DNA of 64,000 nucleotides, from contig PDSY01000017.1 of the NCBI GenBank assembly GCA_002747105.1, positions 1 to 64,000 on the forward strand, given 5' to 3'. The notes under the pieces were generated by a model. The model had not been told where the DNA came from, did not search any database, and saw nothing but the letters and a program-made list of their open reading frames with translations. Shown here in pieces: positions 50,925 through 60,545 of this stretch. Numbering within the stretch: position 1 is the stretch's first letter; each line of letters opens with the position of its first letter. Position numbers and translations under genes: made by a program. Source of the stretch: Flavobacteriales bacterium. GTDB taxonomy: Bacteria > Bacteroidota > Bacteroidia > Flavobacteriales > Weeksellaceae.

Positions 50925-51150
50925 TAGTTTGCCAGTAGTCTAGTAATCTAGTAGTCAGTGATAAAATTCATAGTTCACCAGTAGCCTAGCAACCTTGTAA
51001 TCAGTGATAAAATTCATAGTTCACCAGTAGCCTAGTAACCTTGTAATCAGTAATAAAATCCATAGTCTACCAGCAACCCAGTAGTCTAGTAATCAGTAAC
51101 AAACAATTACTAAATCACTAGACTACTAGATTACTAAATAACTATATTAC
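50925..51150 (-). repeat. Intercistronic inverted word-repeat element, locus F, with 46-bp tandem units
   Basis: Three contiguous 46-nt units at 50957-51002, 51003-51048, 51049-51094 (AGTGATAAAATTCATAGTTCACCAGTAGCCTAGYAACCTTGTAATC, third diverged), then reverse-complement words CACTAGACTACTAGATTACTAAA. Confidence 0.88.
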
Positions 51151-51154
51151 TCAT

Positions 51155-52426
51155 TTAATACTGAAACAATGGCAAACCTTCCATCATTGCATTTACTTTC
51201 TTCTTCACATCATTGAGAACATTATCGTTATCAATATTTTCCACTACATTGAGAATCAGTTCAGAGATAGCATCCATATCTTTTTCTTTCATTCCTCTGG
51301 TGGTAATGGCTGCTGTTCCCAATCGGATTCCAGAAGTAATAAACGCCGATTTATCATCAAAAGGAACCATATTTTTATTACAAGTAATATCGGCTTTTAC
51401 CAATGCTTTTTCGGTTTCTTTACCATTCACATTTTTGTTTCGTAAATCAACCAAAATCAAATGATTATCGGTTCCACCACTCACAATATCAAAACCTCTA
51501 TCCATCATTGATTTTGCCAAAGCTTGTGAATTTGCCAAAACTTGTTTCATATAGACTTCAAACTTAGGATCTAATGCCTCACCAAAAGCCACTGCTTTTG
51601 CACCAATCACATGCTCCAAAGGACCTCCTTGAGAACCTGGGAAAACAGCAGAATTAAAGACCTGACCAACAGTTTTCAAGGCTCCTTTTGGGGTTTTATG
51701 TCCCCATTTGTTCTCGACCTCTTTTCCTACCATAATCATTCCACCTCTTGGTCCTCTCAAGGTTTTGTGTGTCGTAGTCGTTACCACATCACAATAGTCA
51801 AAAGGAGAGTTTAATAAACCTTTGGCTACCAATCCCGCTGGATGAGCGATATCCGCCCAAAGCGTTGCTCCCACCTCATCGGCTACCTCTCTGAATTTTT
51901 TATAATCCAAATCTCTTGAATAGGCAGAATATCCTGCAATAATCAGTTTTGGTTTTACTTCCAACGCTTTTTGACGCATTGCTTCGTAGTCGATTAATCC
52001 TGTTTCTCGGCTCAATCCATAAAATTCAGCTTTATACTGAATCCCCGAAAAATTGACAAAAGAACCGTGTGTCAAGTGTCCTCCCATCGATAAATCTAAC
52101 CCCAAAACCGTATCTCCTGGTTTTAAACAAGCTAAATAAACCGCTGCATTTGCCTGAGAACCAGAGTGAGGCTGAACATTGGCATATTCCACACCAAATA
52201 ATGCTTTGGCTCTTTCGATTGCCAAAGTTTCTATTTCATCTACTACTTCGCAACCTCCATAGTATCTTCTTCCTGGGTAACCTTCAGCGTATTTATTGGT
52301 TAATACACTTCCCATTGCTTTCATCACATTTTCGGAAACGAAGTTCTCCGAAGCGATTAACTCAATACCGTGGGTTTGTCTTTGTCTTTCTTTTTCTATT
52401 AAATCGAATATAATTTCGTGACTCAT
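51155..52426 (-). CDS. glyA: Serine hydroxymethyltransferase
   Basis: [55 protein letters not shown]. Confidence 0.98.
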   Translation of the reverse strand: MSHEIIFDLIEKERQRQTHGIELIASENFVSENVMKAMGSVLTNKYAEGYPGRRYYGGCEVVDEIETLAIERAKALFGVEYANVQPHSGSQANAAVYLACLKPGDTVLGLDLSMGGHLTHGSFVNFSGIQYKAEFYGLSRETGLIDYEAMRQKALEVKPKLIIAGYSAYSRDLDYKKFREVADEVGATLWADIAHPAGLVAKGLLNSPFDYCDVVTTTTHKTLRGPRGGMIMVGKEVENKWGHKTPKGALKTVGQVFNSAVFPGSQGGPLEHVIGAKAVAFGEALDPKFEVYMKQVLANSQALAKSMMDRGFDIVSGGTDNHLILVDLRNKNVNGKETEKALVKADITCNKNMVPFDDKSAFITSGIRLGTAAITTRGMKEKDMDAISELILNVVENIDNDNVLNDVKKKVNAMMEGLPLFQY

Positions 52427-52495
52427 TTTATTTTGTTTTTTTCAAGTTTCAAATCTACGCTTTTTTTACTAAAAACGAATAAATAATGTTTTTAT

Positions 52496-53377
52496 TTAAC
52501 TTGATTTTTTAGCCTTTATCATCATTTCGAACATATCCCACATTTCTTTTGGAATTTTCTCCAACATATTAAACTCTCCTGCTCCTTGCAACCACTCTCC
52601 TCCGTCAATGGTAACCACCTCTCCATTCATATACGCCGAATAATCAGATACTAAATAAGCCGCCAAATTCGCCAACTCCTGATGTTCTCCTACTCTCCTC
52701 AATGGTATTTTTTTTCTCATATCAAATTTCTCTGCCAAATCTCCTGGCAATAATCGCTCCCAAGCACCCTTCGTTGGAAAAGGTCCTGGCGCAATGGCAT
52801 TAAATCTAATCTTATACTTTGCCCACTCTACGGCTAAACTTCGTGTCATTGCCAAAACACCCGCTTTTGCACAAGCCGATGGCACTACGAAACCAGAACC
52901 CGTCCAAGAATAAGTCGTTACAATATTGAGAACCGTTCCTGCGTGTTGCTCCTTAATCCAATGTTTTCCAATGGATAGTGTACAGTTTTTAGTTCCCTTT
53001 AAAACAATATCCAAAATGGCATCAAATGCCGAATGCGATAACCTTTCGGTTGGAGAAATGAAATTCCCTGCGGCATTATTTACCAAAATATCAATCTTAC
53101 CAAATTGCTTAATGGCAGCCTCTTTCATGGCCTCTACCTCATCCCAATTTCTAACATCACAGGCCACACAAAAGACCTCTCCTCCTGTTTGTGTCCTCAA
53201 TTCTTCGGCAGTTTTCTCTAATTTCTCCAATTTTCTAGAAGTAATCACCACCTTTGCTCCTAATTCTAAGAAGTATTTGGTCATTGCCTTTCCTAAACCA
53301 CTTCCGCCACCTGTTACTACGGCTACTTTATCTTTTAATGCTCCTTCTTTGAGCATTGGCTCTGTATATTTTGACAT
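52496..53377 (-). CDS. SDR-family oxidoreductase (2,4-dienoyl-CoA reductase-like)
   Basis: VAVVTGGGSGLGKAMTKYFLELGAKVVITSRK...NNAAGNFISPTERLS..INGEVVTIDGGEWL-like. Confidence 0.88.
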   Translation of the reverse strand: MSKYTEPMLKEGALKDKVAVVTGGGSGLGKAMTKYFLELGAKVVITSRKLEKLEKTAEELRTQTGGEVFCVACDVRNWDEVEAMKEAAIKQFGKIDILVNNAAGNFISPTERLSHSAFDAILDIVLKGTKNCTLSIGKHWIKEQHAGTVLNIVTTYSWTGSGFVVPSACAKAGVLAMTRSLAVEWAKYKIRFNAIAPGPFPTKGAWERLLPGDLAEKFDMRKKIPLRRVGEHQELANLAAYLVSDYSAYMNGEVVTIDGGEWLQGAGEFNMLEKIPKEMWDMFEMMIKAKKSS

Positions 53378-53435
53378 CTTATCTAGTTATTTAAATTATT
53401 ATTTTACTTTTGTAGAAACCAAATATAAGTTTTTT

Positions 53436-54734
53436 ATGTTAAAAAAAGTGAGTTTTATGGGACTAATTCTATTTTTGGGTTGTCTTTTTTTTATCGCTAT
53501 TTTCAATCGCTTTCAAACAGATGACTATATTTTGGCTTGGATGGTGGAAAAATTTGGACTAATCGGAAGTGTCGCAGAAACTCACACAGAATGGAGCGGA
53601 AGATACTTTTCTTTTACCTTGGCTAAACTCACTTCACTTACTCATCATCAATATAATGTCTATCCTGTACTTTTACCAATGATAAGCATATTACTCTTAT
53701 ACTTAGGTGCTTTTTTATTATTCAGAAATTATTTCCAAAACAGCTTAGCCAAAAGCTCCTCAAAAGCCCTTGTATTCTGTGCATTATACTTTCTTTTAAG
53801 TTTGAATATAGGAGAACATTTGTATTGGAGTGCAGGAGCAAAAATCTATCTCTTTCCTTTTATTTATTTGGTGTTCTTTTTACATTTCTTAACCCTTAAT
53901 AATCGACAAAACCAATGGTATTATCAACTGATGATGTACATCCTTACCTTTATGATTATGGGTTCTAATGAAATTATCGCTATTATTTTTTGTACGGCTC
54001 TATTTTTCATTCAGTATAGCCAAAAAGCTTATCGAAAACTCTTGTTTTTTGGCATCATAATGCTTTGCATCAGTTTTTTAGCACCTGGAAACCTCATCAG
54101 AATGAGCGGAGATAAAAGTATGGCTTTAGGAGAAGACCATAAAAACCCTATCTTAATTTTTGGAGCATTGAATGCTATTTCGTTGGTAAAGGCACTAATA
54201 CTCGTTCCTTTTGCCCATTTGTTTTTTAGCCAAGAACTAAAGAAACTCAACCCAATAAAAGCCCTTTTTCCACTCATCACATTATCAATGGTGGGAATAT
54301 TAAGCGTTTCAGTTTTTGGTATTACAGCACCCAGAACGAGTGACACCTTTCTGATTTTCTATTTCATTAGCCTTGCCTTACTACTATTTAATAGAAAAAA
54401 TATAAGCCATTATGCTAAATTTTCAATCTTTCTTATTCTTTTACCACCGATAAAAATTCCACCTCATCGTAATTTCCTTCAGATTAATTATCATTTTTAT
54501 ACCGCATTATCGGACATCTACCAATATAAAACTCACCTTCAAGGTTTTAAAGATGAAATGAAAGCACGGGAAAATCAGCTCGAAAACTCAAAATCGGAGG
54601 ATATTCTCCTCGAAAAAATCAACAATACTCCTCAAACACTTTATTTCGAGGAAATCCCTGGCGAAAATAATCGCTCGTATATCAATCAGCAATTAGAGAG
54701 GTTTTATCATAAAAAATCGGTTTATACAAAATAA
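53436..54734 (+). CDS. Polytopic membrane protein, DUF6056-like
   Basis: MLKKVSFMGLILFLGCLFFIAIFNRFQTDDYILAWMVEKFG..THTEWSGRYFS; listed ORF extends upstream antisense to the SDR gene, start corrected. Confidence 0.7.
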   Translation: MLKKVSFMGLILFLGCLFFIAIFNRFQTDDYILAWMVEKFGLIGSVAETHTEWSGRYFSFTLAKLTSLTHHQYNVYPVLLPMISILLLYLGAFLLFRNYFQNSLAKSSSKALVFCALYFLLSLNIGEHLYWSAGAKIYLFPFIYLVFFLHFLTLNNRQNQWYYQLMMYILTFMIMGSNEIIAIIFCTALFFIQYSQKAYRKLLFFGIIMLCISFLAPGNLIRMSGDKSMALGEDHKNPILIFGALNAISLVKALILVPFAHLFFSQELKKLNPIKALFPLITLSMVGILSVSVFGITAPRTSDTFLIFYFISLALLLFNRKNISHYAKFSIFLILLPPIKIPPHRNFLQINYHFYTALSDIYQYKTHLQGFKDEMKARENQLENSKSEDILLEKINNTPQTLYFEEIPGENNRSYINQQLERFYHKKSVYTK

Positions 54735-54753
54735 GGCATTACAATGTAATGCC
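54735..54753. terminator. Hairpin between convergent genes
   Basis: GGCATTACAATGTAATGCC palindrome. Confidence 0.55.
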
Positions 54754-54762
54754 CTATGAATT

Positions 54763-56127
54763 TCATCTATTAAATAATAATCTTTCGCCTTTTCTTTCTT
54801 CGGAAAACTGACCATTTTCATACGCCAAATGACCATTCACAAAAGTATGGGTAACCTGACTATGGAATGTCATTCCCTCCAAAGGACTCCAACCACAATG
54901 GTAAAGAACATTACTCTTTTCTACCGTCCATTCCGAATTTAAATCTACCAAAACCAAATCCGCCTTATAACCCTCCTTCACAAATCCTCGTTTTTCGATT
55001 TCAAATAAAATGGCTGGATTATGACACATTTTCTCTACAATTTTTTCCAACGAAATTTTACCTTTTCGGTAATTTTCCAACATCACCACCAAAGAATGCT
55101 GAACCAATGGTGCTCCAGATGGACATTTTGTATATGGATTATCTTTTTCCTCCAAAGTATGTGGAGCGTGGTCGGTTGCGATAACATCTATCCTATCGTC
55201 CAAGAGTGCTTTCCAAAGTCCATCTTTGTCGTTTTGTGTTTTCACGGCAGGATTCCACTTGATAAATTTCCCTCTCGTTTCGTAATCTTCGTTGGTAAAA
55301 GTCAAATGATGCACACAAACTTCTGCCGTTATTTTTTTATCTTTTAACGGAATATCATTTCGGAACAATTCGGTTTCCTTCGCCGTCGAAAGGTGATAAA
55401 TATGTAGCCTTGCCCCTGTTTTTTTCGCCAATGCTATCGCCTTGGAAGAAGATAAATAACAAGCTTCTTCACTTCTAATCAAATGATGATACTTCACAGG
55501 AATATCGTCGCCGTATTTCGCTTTATATTCTTCGGTGTTGTTTCTAATCGTCGTTTCATCTTCGCAATGCACACAAATAGGCATCTTTACCTTTGAAAAA
55601 ATATTTTCTAAGACCTCTGGATTATCCACCAACATATTCCCCGTCGAAGAACCTAAAAACAACTTCACGGCGGCTACATTTTGAGGATTGGTTTTTAAAA
55701 CCTCCTCCAAATTATCATTCGTTCCTCCCATTGAGAAAGAATAATTAGCATAAGCAACGCCTTTTGCCAACTGATATTTATCCTCTAATAATTCTTGAGT
55801 AACCGCATTAGGAACGGTATTGGGTTGTTCTATAAAACTGGTTGTTCCTCCTGCAATGGCAGACTTGGACTCAGTTTCGATATTTCCTTTGTGCGTTAGC
55901 CCCGGTTCACGAAAATGCACTTGATCATCAATTACCCCTGGCAAAAGATATTTCCCTTCGGCATCAATGGTTTTATCAGTTTCTTCGTTGATATTTTCTG
56001 CGATTTTTACAATGCTATCATTTTCGATTAAAACATCGCCTTTGAAGATTTTATTTTCATTGACGATTTGTGCATTTTTAATAAGTATTCTTGTTGGTTT
56101 CATTGGACTCATTTTTATTATTTTCAT
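54763..56127 (-). CDS. pyrC: Dihydroorotase
   Basis: GKYLLPGVIDDQVHFREPGLTHKGNIETESKSAIAGGTTSFIEQPNT, DVIATDHAPHT. Confidence 0.92.
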   Translation of the reverse strand: MKIIKMSPMKPTRILIKNAQIVNENKIFKGDVLIENDSIVKIAENINEETDKTIDAEGKYLLPGVIDDQVHFREPGLTHKGNIETESKSAIAGGTTSFIEQPNTVPNAVTQELLEDKYQLAKGVAYANYSFSMGGTNDNLEEVLKTNPQNVAAVKLFLGSSTGNMLVDNPEVLENIFSKVKMPICVHCEDETTIRNNTEEYKAKYGDDIPVKYHHLIRSEEACYLSSSKAIALAKKTGARLHIYHLSTAKETELFRNDIPLKDKKITAEVCVHHLTFTNEDYETRGKFIKWNPAVKTQNDKDGLWKALLDDRIDVIATDHAPHTLEEKDNPYTKCPSGAPLVQHSLVVMLENYRKGKISLEKIVEKMCHNPAILFEIEKRGFVKEGYKADLVLVDLNSEWTVEKSNVLYHCGWSPLEGMTFHSQVTHTFVNGHLAYENGQFSEERKGERLLFNR

Positions 56128-56351
56128 CAGTCAAATGAGACCTTTAACACTAAAAATAATGATTTCAAATGTATTTATAATTATTTTTAATATCTCGGTT
56201 TCATTGGACTAATTTTCCATTCTGTAAAGTTAAGGAATTTTGTTAAATATTAACGGACTAAAAGGTGGAATTTTCTCATGTGCATTAATAAAAAATTTTT
56301 GAACTTTTCGAGTTTAATGTTTATTTTTGTGATTATTAAATTGTTAAAACC

Positions 56352-57380
56352 ATGCTTTATACGCCGATTCAATTCAGAAATATAGAACTCGCTAACCGTT
56401 GGGTAATGTCGCCAATGTGCCTATTCTCCGCCGAAAAAGGAGTTCCTAACGATTTTCATTTTGTTCATTATACGAGTAGAGCAATGGGTGGAATAGGCTT
56501 AATCATGATAGAATCCACAGGCATTGAACCGATTGGAAGGATTACCAATCAGTGTACGGGCATTTGGAACGATGAGCAAATTCGAGGTTTCAAAAAAATC
56601 AATGATTTTATTCACCAAAATACAGCATCCAAAACGGGAATACAGTTGGGACACGCAGGGAGAAAATCGCTTACCGATGGTAAGATTATCGCTCCCTCTC
56701 CTATTCCTTACCAAAAAGATGATAAAGTTCCTCATGAACTGAGCATTAAAGAAATAAAAGAGCGAATTAACCTTTTCGTTCAAGCGACTAAGAAAGCCAT
56801 TGAAGCAGGTTTTGACATTATTGAAATTCATTCGGCTCATGGTTATTTAGTTCATCAATTTTTATCCCCAATCTCCAACACTCGAACCGATGAATATGGT
56901 GGAAGTTTTGAAAACAGGATTCGTTTTTTAGTAGAAATTGTAGAAAAAGTGAATGAAGTTTTAGATGAAAACCATCCTTTATTTGTGAGAATTTCAGGCA
57001 CAGAATATGCTGACGAGCTAAATGGCTGGAATTTGGAAGACAGTATTCGTTTAGCCAAAGCTTTAAAAGAGAAAAAAGTTGATTTAATAGATGTTTCCAC
57101 AGGAGGAAATTACGACAAAGCGAAAATCAGTTTATTTGATCATTATCAAGTGCCTTTTGCATCGGCGATTAAAAAGGAAGCGAAAATAAAAACAGGCGCC
57201 GTTGGTTTAATTAAAACACCCCAACAGGCCAATGAAATCCTACAAAACAAAGATGCAGATTTAATTTTCATCGGTAGAGCATTACTCAGAAATCCCTATC
57301 TCGCACTACAAGGAGCCATCGAAATGAATGAAAAATGCACCTATCCAAAACAATATAAAAAGGCATTTTCTTCAATATAA
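56352..57380 (+). CDS. Old Yellow Enzyme family NADPH dehydrogenase (NamA/YqjM-like)
   Basis: QLGHAGRKS, DIIEIHSAHGYLVHQFLSPISNTRTDEYGGSFENR. Confidence 0.93.
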   Translation: MLYTPIQFRNIELANRWVMSPMCLFSAEKGVPNDFHFVHYTSRAMGGIGLIMIESTGIEPIGRITNQCTGIWNDEQIRGFKKINDFIHQNTASKTGIQLGHAGRKSLTDGKIIAPSPIPYQKDDKVPHELSIKEIKERINLFVQATKKAIEAGFDIIEIHSAHGYLVHQFLSPISNTRTDEYGGSFENRIRFLVEIVEKVNEVLDENHPLFVRISGTEYADELNGWNLEDSIRLAKALKEKKVDLIDVSTGGNYDKAKISLFDHYQVPFASAIKKEAKIKTGAVGLIKTPQQANEILQNKDADLIFIGRALLRNPYLALQGAIEMNEKCTYPKQYKKAFSSI

Positions 57381-57459
57381 AATAGATACCAATCTAACAA
57401 GTTTAAACCAAAAATAAGTTATCTTTGCCAAAGATGTTATCCAAAAAAACACGACAATA

Positions 57460-58008
57460 ATGAAAATCATCGAAACTCCACTGAAAGATTGTTATATTAT
57501 AGAACCCCATATTTTTGAAGACGAGAGAGGTTATTTTTACGAAAAATTCAATGAAAAACAATTTGAAGAAGCCACAGGAATGAACGGACATTTTGTTCAA
57601 GATAATATTTCTAAATCTTCTTATGGTGTTCTGCGTGGCATCCATCTACAAAAGGGTGAACACGCTCAGGCAAAGCTCGTTTCTTGTTTGGAAGGTAAAG
57701 TTTGGGATATTGCGGTGGATTTAAGAGCAGACTCTCCTACTTTTGGGCAATGGTTCGGTGTGGAATTAACACCAGAAAACAAATACCAACTCTATGTTCC
57801 AAGAGGTTTTGGACATGGCTTTGCTGTACTTTCGGAAACGGCCATTTTCGCTTATAAATGCGATAATTTTTATCATAAAGCCTCCGAAAGTGGTGTTATT
57901 TGGAATGATAAAGACCTTAATATCGATTGGAAACTTCCTGAAAATAAAATTATTTTATCGGAAAAGGATAAAATTCAGCCGAGTTTTTCTTCAAAGGCAT
58001 TTCTATAA
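57460..58008 (+). CDS. rfbC: dTDP-4-dehydrorhamnose 3,5-epimerase
   Basis: HIFEDERGYFYEKFNEKQFEE, GVLRGIHLQKGEHAQAKLV, VPRGFGHGFAVLSE. Confidence 0.95.
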   Translation: MKIIETPLKDCYIIEPHIFEDERGYFYEKFNEKQFEEATGMNGHFVQDNISKSSYGVLRGIHLQKGEHAQAKLVSCLEGKVWDIAVDLRADSPTFGQWFGVELTPENKYQLYVPRGFGHGFAVLSETAIFAYKCDNFYHKASESGVIWNDKDLNIDWKLPENKIILSEKDKIQPSFSSKAFL

Positions 58009-58032
58009 AATAAAAACGCTTATATTTGCGGT

Positions 58033-59143
58033 ATGGTTGCAACAGTTATCATTAGTATTTGTGTATTACTTTTAGTGTCGTATTTTTTTGATATTACGAC
58101 GAGTTTTACAAAAATCCCATCAGTAATTTTATTATTGGTTGTGGGTTGGTTAGTAAATCAAATCAGTGGGTTACTTGAATTTGACATTCCTAATTTGTCA
58201 GGTATTTTGCCGTTTTTAGGAACCATAGGATTGATTTTAATCGTCCTCGAAGGAGCGTTGGATTTGGAACTGAATAAAAGTAAAATGGGAGTGATTAGTA
58301 AAACTTCTATTTTGGCCTTATTGCCTTTGGTACTGATGGCGGTTGGTTTTGCTATTTTCCTTCATTATGAGTGGGATGTAGATATTAAAACGGGACTCAT
58401 CAATATGGTGCCTTTTGCGGTGATTAGTAGTGCCATTGCTATTCCAAGTACGATTAATTTATCCTCTAAACAAAGAGAGTTTATCACTTATGAAAGTAGC
58501 TTTTCCGATATTTTTGGGGTAATGTTTTTTAATTTTGTTTCTTTTGGAACAGTGATTACTTGGGGGACTGCACTTACTTTCAATCTATGAAATCGCTAAG
58601 GTGTATCATTTACCTTCACTGATTTTCATTCTATTTTTTGGACTGATTTTAGGGAATATAGACGAATTAAAACACATTAAGTTATTCCGTAATTTGACTT
58701 TTGATAAACTCAATAAAGAAGTTCATCTCTTTAAAGATGTAGTGATAGAGGCGACTTTTATTGTAAGATCTTTATTCTTCTTGGTATTTGGTTTTGTAAT
58801 GGACACGGAACAGATTTTCAATTTAGATTATTTGGTTTGGTCAGTTTCTTTTGTAATAGCAATTTACGCACTTCGATTTTTAATGTTGAAAATCATGAAA
58901 GTAAAAACCAAATCTTTCTTTTATATCGCTCCGAGAGGATTGGTAACCGTGCTTTTATTTTTATCTATCGCTGATGAACAAAAGTTTTCAGAGTTTAATG
59001 AAACGATTGTCTTACAGGTTATTTTAATCACCACTTTGATTATGATGTTTGGATTAATGTTCTCCAAAAAAGAGCAGGAAAAGGAGAAAGAAGAAAATCC
59101 TATTTTAGAACCTGAAATTGAGGAAATAAATATTAGCGAGTAA
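58033..59143 (+). pseudogene. Cation:proton antiporter (CPA family), frame-disrupted
   Basis: ORF 58033-58590 ends ..WGTALTFNL*; ORF 58601-59143 is readable upstream as IYEIAKVYHLPSLIF in the shifted frame. Confidence 0.7.
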
Positions 59144-59145
59144 AA

Positions 59146-59958
59146 ATGAGACGATTATTAGCATTGATTTTCGCCTTATGTTCAGTTTTGATTTTTTCTC
59201 AAACGAAAGAGGAAAAATTGAATGAAATTTTCAGTCTTGATGCACAAGTTAATGGCTACCAATCTTTTTTTGATATGAAGACTAAATCTTTTATATCAAA
59301 ATTAGACAAGAAGGACAGTTTGGAAATGATTAAGATAAAACAAAAGTATTATTCCAAAAAAGCCCTAACTAAAAAACTCATCTCTATTTATTCTCAAAAA
59401 TTTACTAATCAAGAAATCGATGAAATTTATTCTTTTTACACCTCTCCACTAGGGAAGAAAATGTTGAATACTTTGCCATTGATAATGCAAGAAATGCAAA
59501 ATGAGTATGCAGGAATAGATTTGAAAATTAAAAAAATAGTAAAGAAATATCAAGATAATCAAGAAGATAAAAGAGAGAAACCTATTCCTATCGATAGAGA
59601 GGACGGCTTTTATAATACTTTAAATTCTCATAGCACCGATAATACATTAAAAGATTTAAGGTTATCTAAAAAACTAGCTGTTAGCATCAATGAAATTAAA
59701 CACATTAAAAGAATGGAAAATGGTTTAGGAAGTCCTGTTATTGACATTCTATTAACAGAATCTGGTGCCAAAAAATTTAAAAAACTCACCGAAAACAATA
59801 TGGGTAAATCGATTGCTATTGTTATGAATGGTTATATTATTTCCGCACCAAAAGTCAATGAAGTGATCCCTAATGGTCGGATTCAAATAAGTGGTAACTT
59901 TTCCGAAGAAGAAGTTCAGCAAATCATCAATAAAGTGAATAAGCAGAGATTAAAATAA
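59146..59958 (+). CDS. Secreted protein: DUF2059-like N-terminus plus SecD-P1-head-like C-terminus
   Basis: IYSFYTSPLGKKMLNTLPLIMQE; VIDILLTESGAKKFKKLTENNMGKSIAIVMNGYIISAPKVNEVIPNGRIQISGNFSEEEVQQI. Confidence 0.75.
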   Translation: MRRLLALIFALCSVLIFSQTKEEKLNEIFSLDAQVNGYQSFFDMKTKSFISKLDKKDSLEMIKIKQKYYSKKALTKKLISIYSQKFTNQEIDEIYSFYTSPLGKKMLNTLPLIMQEMQNEYAGIDLKIKKIVKKYQDNQEDKREKPIPIDREDGFYNTLNSHSTDNTLKDLRLSKKLAVSINEIKHIKRMENGLGSPVIDILLTESGAKKFKKLTENNMGKSIAIVMNGYIISAPKVNEVIPNGRIQISGNFSEEEVQQIINKVNKQRLK

Positions 59959-60468
59959 ATGCAACAACTTCATCACGCTAATACGCAAAATAACGAAAGA
60001 AAATTTCCGATAACACTCGTTTGTGATGCCATTCGTACGCCACAAAATATCGGAATGATTTTCAGGATTGCAGAGAGTTTTGGGGTTTCCAAGATTTACT
60101 TCCACGAATCTTCGCCATCCGTTGATAATAAAACGGTCAAAAAGGTAGCAAGAAGCACCATTCGTGAAGTGAAATCAGAAACTTACTCGGATTTTAAAGC
60201 CTTAATTGGTCAACTCAAAAAAGAAAATACTATTATCGGCATCGAACTCACTGATGAAAGCATCAATCTCCCTGATTTTAATTTTACACAATATCAAAAT
60301 ATCGTTTTAGTATTAGGTAGCGAACGCCACGGCATAGCAGAAACCTCCATTTTAGACCACTGCGTACAAATCGAAATGTATGGCAAAAACTCCAGCATGA
60401 ATGTCGCCAATAGTTTGGCTATTACACTCTATGAAGTCACCCAACAGATTCTCAACTTAAGAAGTTAA
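59959..60468 (+). CDS. TrmH/SpoU-family RNA methyltransferase
   Basis: DAIRTPQNIGMIFRIAESFGVSKIYF, LVLGSERHGI, GKNSSMNVANSLAITLYE. Confidence 0.93.
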   Translation: MQQLHHANTQNNERKFPITLVCDAIRTPQNIGMIFRIAESFGVSKIYFHESSPSVDNKTVKKVARSTIREVKSETYSDFKALIGQLKKENTIIGIELTDESINLPDFNFTQYQNIVLVLGSERHGIAETSILDHCVQIEMYGKNSSMNVANSLAITLYEVTQQILNLRS

Positions 60469-60545
60469 ACCTTCAAAAGTTACGCATCATCTTTGGAGTT
60501 ATTTTTTAGTGAAGCTCAATTGACCTCGAAAACAAAAAAAACTGT

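Noticed and set aside
50957-51094. 46-bp direct repeats considered as a CRISPR array
   Set aside because: The units are contiguous without unique spacers, degenerate, followed by inverted-complement words, and no cas genes are nearby.
52926-53435. N-terminal 170 aa of the 602-aa ORF as coding
   Set aside because: Antisense to the clearly coding SDR gene; the membrane protein plausibly starts at ATG 53436.
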